A stretch of DNA of 64,000 nucleotides, taken from contig NZ_FXTA01000006.1 in the NCBI RefSeq assembly GCF_900182645.1, positions 124,001 to 188,000 on the forward strand. Reading direction: 5' to 3'. Within the stretch, counting starts at the first letter, position 1. Every line of letters begins with the position of its first letter. Under the pieces are notes generated by a model that was given only the letters and a program-made list of their open reading frames with translations, was not told the DNA's origin and made no database searches. Below are positions 1-8,715 of this stretch, one piece after another. The position numbers and the translations under genes are program-made. This DNA comes from Flavobacterium resistens (GTDB taxonomy: Bacteria > Bacteroidota > Bacteroidia > Flavobacteriales > Flavobacteriaceae).

Positions 1-12
1 CATACGATAGTT

Positions 13-1632
13 ATGGCAACTCAAAAAAAGTTAATAAAAGTCAACCCAGCAGATAACGTAATTGTCGCTTTAACCGATTTGGTACAAAACGAACAAATTA
101 TGTTTGAAGGAGCCACTGTCTCACCAACAACGGATGTTAAAGCAAAACATAAAATCACTGAGAAAGATTTTGCAATCGGTGATGATATTATAATGTACGG
201 CGTTTTGGTTGGAAAAGCTGCTAAACCTATAAAAAAAGGAGAAGTAATTACTACCGAAAATGTAAAACATCAAAGTGAAAAAGTTTTTGGTAAAAACGGA
301 AATTTAGGTTGGACTCCACCAAATGTAGATCGTTGGAAAGACAAAACTTTCAATGGATACCACCGTACTGATGGGCAAGTTGGAACCAAAAACGTTTGGT
401 TGTTTTTTCCATTGGTTTTTTGCGAAAACAAAAATATCGAAAAACTGAAAGATATTTTTGAAAACGAATTAATGCCCAAAAAAGAAGTTTCTTATAAAAA
501 TTTGTTACGCTCTTTAATTGAAGAAAAAAGCGTAGAAGAAGTTTCGGATAAAAATTTAAATGAAAATCTTTTAGATAATGTCGAAGTAAAATTTATCAAT
601 CATCAAGGTGGTTGTGGAGGGATTCGACAAGATTCAGAATTGTTGGCAAAACTGCTTGCAGGATATGTGAATAACCCAAATGTTGCAGGTGCAACTGTTT
701 TAAGTTTAGGTTGCCAAAATTTGCAAGTTGATATTTTTAAAAAGGCATTGAAAGAAATGAGTCCGAATAGTGATAAAGAAATTTTGATCTATGAGCAACA
801 ACAAATTGGAACTACTGATCAAATGTTTCAAATGGTGATTAAAGATTCTTATGAAGCCATTAAAAGAGCCAACAAAATTGAACGCAAACCTGCTCCTCTT
901 TCAAAGCTAAGTATTGGTTTAGAATGTGGAGGGTCTGACGGATTTTCCGGAATTTCTGCTAATCCGGCATTAGGAATTGTTTCAGATATTTTTGCAGCTT
1001 TGGGAGGGAAAACAATTTTGGCAGAGTTTCCAGAATTATGTGGCGTTGAGCAAGAATTGATGAATAGATGTGTGGACGAAGAAAAAGCAGATAAGTTTTT
1101 AACTTTAATGAAAGCTTTTGAAAAATCAGTTGTAGATGCAGGTTCAGGGTTTGATATGAATCCATCTCCGGGAAACATCAAAGACGGATTAATTACAGAT
1201 GCAATGAAATCTGCTGGCGCAGCTAAAAAAGGTGGAACTTCACCTGTTGTAGATGTTTTAGATTACGGAGAATATATTTCAAAACCAGGATTAAATCTTT
1301 TAAATACGCCAGGAAATGACGCAGAATGTACCACAGGATTGGTTGGATCGGGCGCAACAGTTGTTTTATTTACCACAGGTTTAGGAAATCCGATGGGAAA
1401 TCCGATTGCACCTGTTGTAAAAATTTCTTCGAATACGGCATTAATTAATAGAATGTCTGATATTATCGATGTAAATGCCGGAACGGTGATTACTGGTGAA
1501 AAAACCATTACCGAGGTTGGAGCAGAAATAGTAGATTACATTATAGAATTGGCGAGCGGAAACGTGGAAACAAAAGCAGACCAGTTGAAACAAGATGTAT
1601 TTATTCCTTGGAAAAGAGGAGTTTCATTGTAG
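13..1632 (+). CDS. uxaA: Altronate dehydratase (UxaA family)
   Basis: Cytoplasmic enzyme that dehydrates D-altronate to 2-keto-3-deoxy-D-gluconate, a step in bacterial D-galacturonate catabolism. The 539-residue protein has an N-terminal SAF domain (about residues 8-90) followed by the altronate/galactarate dehydratase core, with the motif RTDGQVGTKN near residue 118 and the conserved HQGGCGG and ECGGSDGFSG segments. Length is close to that of other UxaA proteins, and there is no signal peptide. Only 12 bases precede the ATG, so its operon partners probably lie to the left of the window. A terminator follows at 1684-1712. It supplies the intracellular end of the pectin pathway encoded to its right. 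The family assignment is secure. Confidence 0.93.
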   Translation: MATQKKLIKVNPADNVIVALTDLVQNEQIMFEGATVSPTTDVKAKHKITEKDFAIGDDIIMYGVLVGKAAKPIKKGEVITTENVKHQSEKVFGKNGNLGWTPPNVDRWKDKTFNGYHRTDGQVGTKNVWLFFPLVFCENKNIEKLKDIFENELMPKKEVSYKNLLRSLIEEKSVEEVSDKNLNENLLDNVEVKFINHQGGCGGIRQDSELLAKLLAGYVNNPNVAGATVLSLGCQNLQVDIFKKALKEMSPNSDKEILIYEQQQIGTTDQMFQMVIKDSYEAIKRANKIERKPAPLSKLSIGLECGGSDGFSGISANPALGIVSDIFAALGGKTILAEFPELCGVEQELMNRCVDEEKADKFLTLMKAFEKSVVDAGSGFDMNPSPGNIKDGLITDAMKSAGAAKKGGTSPVVDVLDYGEYISKPGLNLLNTPGNDAECTTGLVGSGATVVLFTTGLGNPMGNPIAPVVKISSNTALINRMSDIIDVNAGTVITGEKTITEVGAEIVDYIIELASGNVETKADQLKQDVFIPWKRGVSL

Positions 1633-1642
1633 TTTTTTAGGT

Positions 1643-1674
1643 CAAAGTTGCAAAGATACAAAGTGACAAAGTTT
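1643..1674. repeat. Array of four CAAAGNNN octamers
   Basis: Four consecutive 8-bp units (CAAAGTTG, CAAAGATA, CAAAGTGA, CAAAGTTT) begin 10 bases after the uxaA stop codon and run up to a hairpin. Related arrays follow the stop codons near 44800, 59919, 61926 and 62155 in this window. Function unknown. Confidence 0.75.
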
Positions 1675-1683
1675 TATATGTAG

Positions 1684-1712
1684 AGACGCACGATAGTGCG
1701 TCTTTTTTTTTT
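1684..1712 (+). terminator. Intrinsic terminator of uxaA
   Basis: A perfect 8-bp stem (AGACGCAC, loop GATA, GTGCGTCT) is followed by a run of ten T residues, the classical form of a factor-independent terminator for the rightward uxaA transcript. The stem belongs to the GTAGAGACGCAC repeat family also seen at 44849 and 61959. Confidence 0.85.
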
Positions 1713-1726
1713 GTCAATATGTAGAT

Positions 1727-1758
1727 AAAAAAATAAGTCCATTTTTAATTGGACTTAT
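1727..1758 (-). terminator. Intrinsic terminator of the lacI-family gene
   Basis: Read leftward, the stem ATAAGTCCA with loop ATTAAAAA and TGGACTTAT runs into seven T residues. It lies 23 bases beyond the stop codon of the LacI-type gene, so the two convergent genes each have their own terminator. Confidence 0.8.
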
Positions 1759-1780
1759 ATAACTTATATGGTGAAAAAAA

Positions 1781-2809
1781 TTAGAAGTTTGTTCTCGAAG
1801 AAGACTTACGAATATGTAATTCTGGTGCAAGAACTACCTTTTTCTCAATTTTGATTGTTTCTGTTTTATCTACTTGTTCTAAGAAAACTCGGGCTGACAT
1901 TTTTCCCATTTCAAGAGGCGATTGATCTACAGAAGTGATTGATAATTCCATGAATTTAGTAAAAGGCTCGTTACTGAAGCCCGCCACACAAAACTCTTTA
2001 GGGATGCTGATATTTCTTTCTTTTAACTCTTGAATTGCTCCTAAAGCTGCAAAATCACTGGCAGAAAATAAAGCATCGGGCGGAGTTTCTAATGCTAATA
2101 AAACATCAATTGCTTCTTTTCCGGCATCAACACTACTTTTTGTATGAATTACATATTCTTCTTTAAAAGTCATGCCATTATCTAATAAGGCTTGCTTATA
2201 GCCTAAAAACCTGTTTTTAAAAATCTCAAGAGACTGATCTCCTGAAAAGTGAGCAATTGCACGGCAACCTTCATTTATTAAATGTTTGGTGGCAACATAT
2301 CCTCCTTTAAAATCATTAATAGTTACAGAGCTTACACCATCTATATGTTTACTTCGGTCAAAAAAGATTAATGGTACATTTTTTTCTAAAACATAATGAA
2401 AAGCACCGTCGTTTTCATCGGTAACATCAGTAACTGACATCATAATACCATCAACCTGAGCATCAATTAAAGTGTATAAATTTTCATTTTCTCTTTTCGG
2501 ACTTTCATGCGTCTGGCAAATGATAACCTGATAACCATGTGGATGAAGTTCTTCTTCAATTCCTCTAATGACAGATGCGAAAAAGTTACTGTCAATACGA
2601 GGAACAATAACACCGATATTATTGCTTCTTCCGCTTTTTAATGCTAAAGCAAGTTTGTTTTGCTTATAGTTCATTGATGCAGCGGTTTTAATAACCAGTT
2701 CCCTTGTGCTTTCCTTTATTTTTGGATTATTATTTAAAGCTCTGGAAACAGTGGCGGCAGTGATATTCAATTTCTTGGCAATATCATAAATGGTTATTTT
2801 TTCGCTCAT
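1781..2809 (-). CDS. LacI-family transcriptional regulator
   Basis: DNA-binding regulator, 342 residues, the standard LacI/GalR length. The N-terminal helix-turn-helix (TIYDIAKKLNITAATVSRAL, about residues 5-24) is followed by the hinge and a periplasmic-binding-protein-like effector domain from about residue 60 (NNIGVIVPRIDSNFF). It is transcribed away from the GH28 gene at 3097, and palindromes of LacI type lie between the two genes and upstream of the second susC. I infer that it controls part of this pectin locus, most likely as a repressor relieved by a galacturonate-derived metabolite. The effector cannot be read from sequence. Confidence 0.92.
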   Translation of the reverse strand: MSEKITIYDIAKKLNITAATVSRALNNNPKIKESTRELVIKTAASMNYKQNKLALALKSGRSNNIGVIVPRIDSNFFASVIRGIEEELHPHGYQVIICQTHESPKRENENLYTLIDAQVDGIMMSVTDVTDENDGAFHYVLEKNVPLIFFDRSKHIDGVSSVTINDFKGGYVATKHLINEGCRAIAHFSGDQSLEIFKNRFLGYKQALLDNGMTFKEEYVIHTKSSVDAGKEAIDVLLALETPPDALFSASDFAALGAIQELKERNISIPKEFCVAGFSNEPFTKFMELSITSVDQSPLEMGKMSARVFLEQVDKTETIKIEKKVVLAPELHIRKSSSRTNF

Positions 2810-2838
2810 TCAAAAAGGTTTTCAGAATTAATTTAAGA

Positions 2839-2888
2839 CAAAAATACATTTTTTTTATATATCTCAATATTTTTTGTTATCGATTACA
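2839..2888 (-). promoter_or_regulatory. lacI promoter with upstream LacI-type operator
   Basis: On the minus strand, TATTTTTG (2846 to 2839) matches the Bacteroidota -7 element TAnnTTTG perfectly, and a TTG lies about 18 bases upstream. The operator-like TGTTATCGATTACA at 2875-2888 matches the palindrome at 3038 in 13 of 14 positions and sits just behind the -33 region, which suggests autoregulation or cooperative looping with the GH28 sites. Confidence 0.6.
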
Positions 2889-3005
2889 TAATTAATAACT
2901 AAAACGTTTGCAACTCTGTAATGATAAAAAATTATGTGTTTTTTTAGCATAACTGTAAATATAATTGCAAATAAAAATTAAATATATAAATTATTTCTAA
3001 ATAAA

Positions 3006-3051
3006 TTTGTTCTGTAGAAACAAATTTTATACTTTCGTGTAATCGATTACA
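3006..3051 (+). promoter_or_regulatory. GH28 promoter overlapped by a perfect LacI operator
   Basis: TTTG at 3006-3009, a 20-bp spacer and TACTTTCG at 3030-3037 (one mismatch to TAnnTTTG) form a Bacteroidota-type promoter. The perfect 14-bp palindrome TGTAATCGATTACA at 3038-3051 starts immediately after the -7 element, covering the expected transcription start. That is a typical repressor position. Confidence 0.7.
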
Positions 3052-3091
3052 TAACACGAGGCTATTTACTCGCTTAAATTATAAATTACTG

Positions 3092-3105
3092 TGTAAATGA
3101 TTACA
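3092..3105 (+). promoter_or_regulatory. Second LacI-type operator, on the GH28 start codon
   Basis: TGTAAATGATTACA matches the perfect palindrome at 3038-3051 in 12 of 14 positions, and its centre-to-centre distance to that site is 54 bp. The ATG of the GH28 gene (3097-3099) is inside it. Half-sites TGTAA and TTACA are intact, but the central CG typical of LacI sites is changed, so binding may be weaker. Confidence 0.5.
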
Positions 3106-4536
3106 AATAAGAATATAGCGTTAAAAACAATCTCCTTTCTTGGAGTATTCTCTTTGCTTCTACTATCATGCGGAAAACAAGTTTCGAGCGTTTCTGAAAC
3201 AGATCCATGGAAGAAGATGGAATTAATTGTAAAAAGTATTCCGGAAACACGATTTGTAAATAAGACTTATAATGTAAATGATTTTGGAGCCATTGCTGAC
3301 GGAAAAACAATGAATACGCAAGCTTTTGAAAAAGCAATCAAAGAATGTGCTGCAAATGGCGGAGGTAAAGTTTTAGTTCCAAATGGAAAATATTTGACTG
3401 GACCAATTCATTTAGAAAGCAATGTGAATTTGCATTTAGAAGATCAGGCAGAAATTCTTTTTAGTACAAATCCCAAAGATTATCCTTTGATTCACACGTC
3501 ATGGGAGGGAACAGAATTAATGAATCATTCACCTCTTATTTATGCGAAAAATAAAACGAATGTTGCTATAACGGGAAAAGGAACTTTAAACGGACAAGCA
3601 AATAATACAAATTGGTGGCCTTGGTGTGGAAGTAAAAGATATGGTTGGGACAAAGGACAGCCATCGCAGCATGATCCATTAAATCGTGATAATTTGGTTG
3701 AAATGGCTGAAAAAAATGTTCCGGTTGCAGAACGTATATTTGGCGAAGGACATTATTTACGCCCAAATTTTATTGAGTTTTTCGAATGTAATACGGTTTT
3801 AGTAAAAGACATCACGGTTGTTAATGCGCCATTTTGGATTTTACACCCGCTAAAATCGAATAATGTAATTATTGATGGCGTTACAGTAAACAGCCACGGA
3901 CCTAATAACGACGGCTGTGATCCTGAATATTCTCAAAATGTAATTATTAAAAACTGCACCTTCAATACTGGCGATGATTGTATCGCAATTAAATCGGGGA
4001 GAGATGCTGATGGTCGAAGAGTTGGAATTCCGAGTAAAAATATTATTGTTCAAAATTGTAAAATGATCGACGGCCACGGCGGTGTTGTTATGGGAAGTGA
4101 AATTACAGCTGGAGTAAACAATGTCTATGTTGAAAATTGTGTGATGGATAGTCCGGAATTGGATCGTGCCATCAGAATCAAAACAAATTCGAAGCGCGGT
4201 GGAACGACAGAAGATATTTATGTTAGAAATATTGAAGTTGGAACCGTAAAAGAATGTGTTTTGAGAGTAACTATGTTCTATGATATATACGGCAGTCAAG
4301 TTGGAAATTATATTCCAGCAATTAAAAATATCAGCCTTGAGAATGTCAAGGTTAAAAATGGCGGAAAATTTGGGATTTTAGCCGATGGTTATAAAGAATC
4401 TCCAATTGAAAACATAACATTTAAAGATGTCACAATCGCAAAAGTAGATTCTGTTTATTCTCTGAAAAACGTGAAAGGTGTAAATTTTATAAATACCTAC
4501 ATCAACGGAAAAAAAATGGAATCCATTAAAAATTAA
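3097..4536 (+). CDS. GH28 polygalacturonase-type lipoprotein
   Basis: Right-handed beta-helix glycosidase of family GH28, cleaving galacturonan or rhamnogalacturonan. The N-terminus is a lipoprotein signal with lipobox LLLSC near residue 25, so the mature protein is probably lipid-anchored. All GH28 active-site segments are present: NNDGCDPE with Asp272, GDD at 292-294, GHG with His327 and RIK at 360-362. The full set of catalytic acids suggests an active enzyme. No in-frame Met occurs between the first codon and the lipobox, so the start inside the operator-like sequence at 3092 is probably right. It is the first gene of the rightward run controlled by the LacI-type sites. Confidence 0.9.
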   Translation: MITNKNIALKTISFLGVFSLLLLSCGKQVSSVSETDPWKKMELIVKSIPETRFVNKTYNVNDFGAIADGKTMNTQAFEKAIKECAANGGGKVLVPNGKYLTGPIHLESNVNLHLEDQAEILFSTNPKDYPLIHTSWEGTELMNHSPLIYAKNKTNVAITGKGTLNGQANNTNWWPWCGSKRYGWDKGQPSQHDPLNRDNLVEMAEKNVPVAERIFGEGHYLRPNFIEFFECNTVLVKDITVVNAPFWILHPLKSNNVIIDGVTVNSHGPNNDGCDPEYSQNVIIKNCTFNTGDDCIAIKSGRDADGRRVGIPSKNIIVQNCKMIDGHGGVVMGSEITAGVNNVYVENCVMDSPELDRAIRIKTNSKRGGTTEDIYVRNIEVGTVKECVLRVTMFYDIYGSQVGNYIPAIKNISLENVKVKNGGKFGILADGYKESPIENITFKDVTIAKVDSVYSLKNVKGVNFINTYINGKKMESIKN

Positions 4537-4690
4537 ACCACTTAATTATACTTTATAACCAAACCAATTTGTAAACTTTCAATAATTATCAAATGAAATA
4601 AAAAGCAGTTTTGTTTTTTTATTTTTCGAAAATCTTGGTTAGTAATGATTTGATAATTTTTTTCGAAAGTTGTTTTTTGAAGTTGTTAAA

Positions 4691-4721
4691 AAAGGAGTTT
4701 GGTCAAGTACCGAGCTCCTTT
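4691..4721 (+). terminator. Strong hairpin between the GH28 and esterase genes
   Basis: A 12-bp stem (AAGGAGTTTGGT with ACCGAGCTCCTT, two G-U pairs in RNA) and a 5-base loop stand 26 bases before the next ATG. The trailing sequence TCTTAAC has only a weak T-run, so it may attenuate or process the message rather than stop it. The rest of this 211-bp gap is A+T-rich with no other feature I recognise. Confidence 0.5.
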
Positions 4722-4747
4722 CTTAACTAAAAACTAGAAGCTTAGAA

Positions 4748-5683
4748 ATGAAAAAGAAAATATTGTTTTTATTACTGCTTTTAAATGCTGCAACGGTTCA
4801 GAGCCAATACAGTATTGACACTTCATATACGGTGAAAAGTACTTACAATAAATTGATTAAAAAATATCCTTTTATTACGATTGCAACTAAAAAAAAGGAT
4901 AATAACATTAGTCAGATTAATGATCTTGTTTATAATCAAATAGCGAAAAGAGATTTGCATTTAGATGCTTATTTTTATACTTCAAAAAAAGCAAATCCAG
5001 CTATAATTATGATACATGGCGGTGGTTGGAGATCTGGAAATAAAAGTCAAATGCAAATTATGGCGCAGGAAATTGCAGCAAAAGGATATTCATGTTTTCC
5101 AGTTGAGTATCGATTATCATTAGAAGCAAAATATCCAGAAGCAATTTATGATGTCAAAAATGCTATAAAGTTCATAAAAGATAATGCGAAAAAATTCCAT
5201 GTTGATCCTAATAAAATTGCAGTTTTAGGATGTTCTTCTGGCGGCCAAATGGCAACTTTGATTGGTACAACAAACAACAATACAGCTTTTGAAGATTCAA
5301 TTTTTAAAAGTAAATCTTCTTCAAAAGTAAATGCTATTATTGATGTTGATGGAATTCTGGCTTTTAAGCATCCAGAATCTCAAGAAGGAGAAATGGCATC
5401 GTTTTGGTTAAAAGGAACTTATGAAGATAATCCTGAAAACTGGAAAAACGCTTCAGCTTTGACTCATACAGATAAAAATACGCCTCCAGTTCTTTTTATT
5501 AACAGCAGTTTTGATAGATTTCATGCCGGAAGAGATGATATGATTGCGATTCTAAATCAGAATAAAATTTATAACGAAGTAAAAACGATTAAAGATTCTC
5601 CACATTCATTTTGGTTTTTTCAGCCTTGGTTTGATGAAATGATGAATTATACAATACCATTTTTAGACAAAATATTTAAATAA
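4748..5683 (+). CDS. Secreted alpha/beta-hydrolase esterase
   Basis: A 311-residue alpha/beta-hydrolase with a Sec signal peptide (about 20 residues). It has the oxyanion-hole motif HGGGW at residue 90, the nucleophile elbow GCSSGG with Ser163, a likely acid Asp256 and His286 in SPHSFW. This layout resembles BD-FAE and acetyl-esterase-type carbohydrate esterases. In this neighbourhood (GH28, GH105, PL10-CE8, CE12) removal of acetyl or other acyl groups from pectic oligosaccharides is the natural inference, but the exact substrate is not readable. It follows a hairpin at 4691 and precedes GH105 by about 40 bases. Confidence 0.8.
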   Translation: MKKKILFLLLLLNAATVQSQYSIDTSYTVKSTYNKLIKKYPFITIATKKKDNNISQINDLVYNQIAKRDLHLDAYFYTSKKANPAIIMIHGGGWRSGNKSQMQIMAQEIAAKGYSCFPVEYRLSLEAKYPEAIYDVKNAIKFIKDNAKKFHVDPNKIAVLGCSSGGQMATLIGTTNNNTAFEDSIFKSKSSSKVNAIIDVDGILAFKHPESQEGEMASFWLKGTYEDNPENWKNASALTHTDKNTPPVLFINSSFDRFHAGRDDMIAILNQNKIYNEVKTIKDSPHSFWFFQPWFDEMMNYTIPFLDKIFK

Positions 5684-5724
5684 TAATAAAACGAATGATA
5701 GCAAAAATTAAAATATATTTTAAA

Positions 5725-6945
5725 ATGGAAAATAATAGAAAACTTAAATATTTAGCATCGGCTGCAATGGCTTGTTTTATGCTTTTTACAAGTTCAAAAG
5801 CAATTTCGCAAGAAACCGCTCCTAAAGATATTGTGATTTCAAAAAACGCAAAATGGTCAGATAAAATGGCTTTGACTTTGATGAAGCGCCATCCAGAGGC
5901 GTATATGATTGATGATTCGAAAGGGCCGAAATGGGATTATGTACACGGTCTGGTTTTACATGGTTTTGAAGAACTTTACAAAAAAAATCCAGATCCAAGA
6001 TATCCAATTTATGTAAAAGGATATGTTGATGCACTAGTTCAAAATGACGGAACGATTAAGTCGTATGAATTAGATAAATACAATATCGACATGGTTGTTT
6101 CTGGCCGTCTGCTTTTTAATATTTATGAAACAACAAAAGAAGAAAAGTATTTAAAAGCGATGCAGCTTCTTCGCAAACAATTATCAGAACAACCAAGAAC
6201 ACCTGAGGGCGGATTTTGGCATAAAAACATTTATCCAAATCAAATGTGGTTAGATGGTTTATACATGGGCGAACCATTCTACGCTCAATACACAGTAACT
6301 TTTGAGAATGGAAAATATTTAGATGATGTTGCAAAACAATTTGAAGAAATACAGCTTCACGCTACAGATTCAAAAACAGGATTATTATACCACGGCTGGG
6401 ATTCAAGCAAAAAAATGCCATGGGCAAATAAAGAAACTGGAAATTCACCAAACTTTTGGTCAAGAGCTTTAGGCTGGTATGTAATGGCACTTGTTGATGT
6501 TTTAGATTATTTTCCAAAAGAGCATCCAAAACACAAAGAATTAGTTGGATATCTTAATAATGCTTCAGCAAGTATCGCAAAATTTCAGGATAAATCTGGT
6601 TTATGGTATCAAGTGACTGATAAAGGAAATAAAGAAGGAAATTATTTAGAAGCTTCTGGGTCTTCAATGTTTGCTTATGCTTTTGCAAAGGGTGCAAATA
6701 AAGGCTATTTACCAGCAAAATTCAAAAAAATAGCCAACAAAGCTTTCGACGGATTAACTACAAAATTAATAAAAGTTGATGCCGATGGTGGTATTACTTT
6801 GACTCAGGCTTGCCAGGTTGCTGGTTTGGGAGGAACCCCTTACAGAGATGGTTCTTATGAATATTACGTGAAAGAGAAAAAGAAAGATAATGATCCAAAA
6901 GCAACTGGACCATTTATTTTAGCAGCTTTAGAATTAAACAGATAA
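5725..6945 (+). CDS. GH105 unsaturated rhamnogalacturonyl hydrolase
   Basis: Family GH105 enzymes remove the 4,5-unsaturated galacturonosyl residue left by pectate or rhamnogalacturonan lyases. The alpha6/alpha6-barrel protein carries WLDGLYM with Asp177, the presumed catalytic acid, followed by LLYHGWD, the SRALGWY segment and EASGSSMFAYA. An earlier in-frame ATG exists at 5695, but the ATG at 5725 gives a normal signal peptide (ending near ISQE) and is preferred, giving 406 residues. The protein is expected in the periplasm, acting on imported oligosaccharides. It is the first of three GH105 genes here. Confidence 0.9.
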   Translation: MENNRKLKYLASAAMACFMLFTSSKAISQETAPKDIVISKNAKWSDKMALTLMKRHPEAYMIDDSKGPKWDYVHGLVLHGFEELYKKNPDPRYPIYVKGYVDALVQNDGTIKSYELDKYNIDMVVSGRLLFNIYETTKEEKYLKAMQLLRKQLSEQPRTPEGGFWHKNIYPNQMWLDGLYMGEPFYAQYTVTFENGKYLDDVAKQFEEIQLHATDSKTGLLYHGWDSSKKMPWANKETGNSPNFWSRALGWYVMALVDVLDYFPKEHPKHKELVGYLNNASASIAKFQDKSGLWYQVTDKGNKEGNYLEASGSSMFAYAFAKGANKGYLPAKFKKIANKAFDGLTTKLIKVDADGGITLTQACQVAGLGGTPYRDGSYEYYVKEKKKDNDPKATGPFILAALELNR

Positions 6946-6972
6946 GTATATAAAAATCAGTTTTTAATAATT

Positions 6973-7065
6973 AGGAGCTGTTTCCCGCTTTCGCCTATAT
7001 CTTTTTGTCCCGCGGTGGCGGGGCAAAAAGGATACCGGCTCTATCGGGGCTAGGGCATTCGGTTT
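6973..7065. repeat. Intergenic REP-like element with hairpin
   Basis: G+C-richer island in an A+T-rich gap, containing the 12-bp inverted repeat CTTTTTGTCCCG (7001-7012) and CGGGGCAAAAAG (7019-7030), then GGATACCGGCTCTATCGGGGC. Its sharp base-composition contrast and words such as AGGAGCTGTTTCCCGCTTTCG resemble elements I recall as scattered in Flavobacterium genomes. A fragment with GCTATCGGGACTGCG lies at 36450. It separates two genes of the same run and could act as a processing or attenuation site. Confidence 0.6.
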
Positions 7066-7115
7066 CAAAAGAAAGTTTTTGAATTAAAAAGATGCATAAA
7101 AAAATCATATTAAAA

Positions 7116-8714
7116 ATGAAAAATATAAAATTCCTCTTTCTTTTATTATCGACCATGTCTGTACAGCAAAATTTTTCGCAGGTTTGGATACCAGACAATG
7201 GGGACGGAACTTATACAAATCCAATCATACATGCTGATTATTCAGATCCAGATGTAATAAGGGTAGGAGATGATTTTTATATGACGGCATCGTCGTTTAA
7301 TTGTATTCCAGGATTACCAATTTTGCATTCTAAAGATTTGGTTAACTGGAAAATTATCGGGCATGCGCTTATCAAACAAACGCCAACAGAAATTTTTGAT
7401 AAAGTCCAGCATGGAAACGGTATTTGGGCGCCAAGCATAAATTTTCATAACAATGAATTTTATATTTATTACCCTGATCCAGATTTCGGAATTTACATGA
7501 TTAAAGCCCAAAAAGCAGAAGGACCTTGGTCAGAGCCGGTTTTGGTTAAAGCCGGAACAGGACTTATAGATCCGAGTCCGCTTTGGGACGACGACGGCAA
7601 AGTTTATTTAGTTCATGCTTTTGCCGGAAGCCGTGCAAAAATTAAAAGTTTACTCGTAGTCTGCAGCATGAATGCCGAAGGAACAACTACAAACAATGAT
7701 GAAGTAATGGTGATTGACGGTCATGATGGAGAAGGAACAATTGAAGGCCCAAAGTTTTATAAGCGAAACAATTATTATTACATTTTTGCGCCGGCTGGAG
7801 GAGTTTCTACAGGCTGGCAGACGGTTTTAAGATCAAAAAATGTTTTTGGCCCGTACGAGAAGAAAAAAGTTTTAGAACAAGGCAAAAGCAATATTAACGG
7901 TCCGCATCAAGGCGCATGGGTGCAGACGCAAACCGGCGAAGATTGGTTTATACATTTTCAAGATAAAGGTGCTTACGGGAGAATCGTTCATTTGCAACCA
8001 ATGAAATGGGAAAATGACTGGCCTGTAATGGGACAAGATTTTGATAAAAATGGAATTGGCGAACCCGTAACGACTTTTAAAAAACCTAATGTTGGAAAAA
8101 AATACCCTATTGAAACTCCAGCAGAATCAGATGAGTTTAATTTGCCAAAATTGGGATTGCAATGGCAATGGCAGGCAAATCCTCAAAATAATTGGGGATT
8201 TCCAACAAGTTTAGGTTATTTAAGTTTGTACTGTGTTCCTACAATTAAAGACAGTAAGAAAATTTTTGAAGCGCCAAATTTGCTTCTTCAAAAATTCCCT
8301 GCGGAAGAATTCACCGCAACGACAAAAATAACTTTGAACACAAGATTAAATGGAGAGAGTACAGGCTTAATTATTATGGGACTAGATTATAGTTATTTGA
8401 ATTTAAAAAATGATAATGGTAAATTGTATTTGAATCAAAAAACGGGAACTTTCGATAAGAAAATTGAGGAGACAGAAACAAATCCAGTTTTGATTCCGAA
8501 CAATATAATTTATTTGAGAGTCAAAATAAAAAAAGGAGGAATTTGCAGTTTTTATTATAGTTTGGATGATAAAAAATATCAAGCAATAGGAAATGATTTT
8601 ATTTCAAAAGAAGGAAAATGGATTGGTGCTAAAGTTGGTCTTTTTGCCTTGAGTGAAAAAATTACAAATGATTCCGGGAATGTCGCAGTAGATTGGTTTA
8701 GAATTACTAAATAA
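7116..8714 (+). CDS. GH43 arabinofuranosidase/xylosidase-type hydrolase
   Basis: Five-bladed beta-propeller of family GH43 with a C-terminal concanavalin-like domain, probably alpha-L-arabinofuranosidase or beta-xylosidase activity. The three expected acids are visible: Asp44 in YSDPDVIRV, Asp in LIDPSPLWDDDG and Glu in GTIEGPKFY. The C-terminal domain (about residues 340-532) includes the DEFNLPKLGLQWQW segment typical of GH43 two-domain enzymes. The ATG at 7116 is chosen over 7092 because it directly begins the signal peptide ending near NFSQ. In a pectin locus, arabinan side chains of RG-I are the likely substrate. It ends 1 base before the next ATG, so the two are co-translated. Confidence 0.85.
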   Translation: MKNIKFLFLLLSTMSVQQNFSQVWIPDNGDGTYTNPIIHADYSDPDVIRVGDDFYMTASSFNCIPGLPILHSKDLVNWKIIGHALIKQTPTEIFDKVQHGNGIWAPSINFHNNEFYIYYPDPDFGIYMIKAQKAEGPWSEPVLVKAGTGLIDPSPLWDDDGKVYLVHAFAGSRAKIKSLLVVCSMNAEGTTTNNDEVMVIDGHDGEGTIEGPKFYKRNNYYYIFAPAGGVSTGWQTVLRSKNVFGPYEKKKVLEQGKSNINGPHQGAWVQTQTGEDWFIHFQDKGAYGRIVHLQPMKWENDWPVMGQDFDKNGIGEPVTTFKKPNVGKKYPIETPAESDEFNLPKLGLQWQWQANPQNNWGFPTSLGYLSLYCVPTIKDSKKIFEAPNLLLQKFPAEEFTATTKITLNTRLNGESTGLIIMGLDYSYLNLKNDNGKLYLNQKTGTFDKKIEETETNPVLIPNNIIYLRVKIKKGGICSFYYSLDDKKYQAIGNDFISKEGKWIGAKVGLFALSEKITNDSGNVAVDWFRITK

Positions 8715-8715
8715 G

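Noticed and set aside
1643..1674. Octamer arrays as CRISPR
   Set aside because: Units are 8 bp without spacers of CRISPR size and no cas genes are present.
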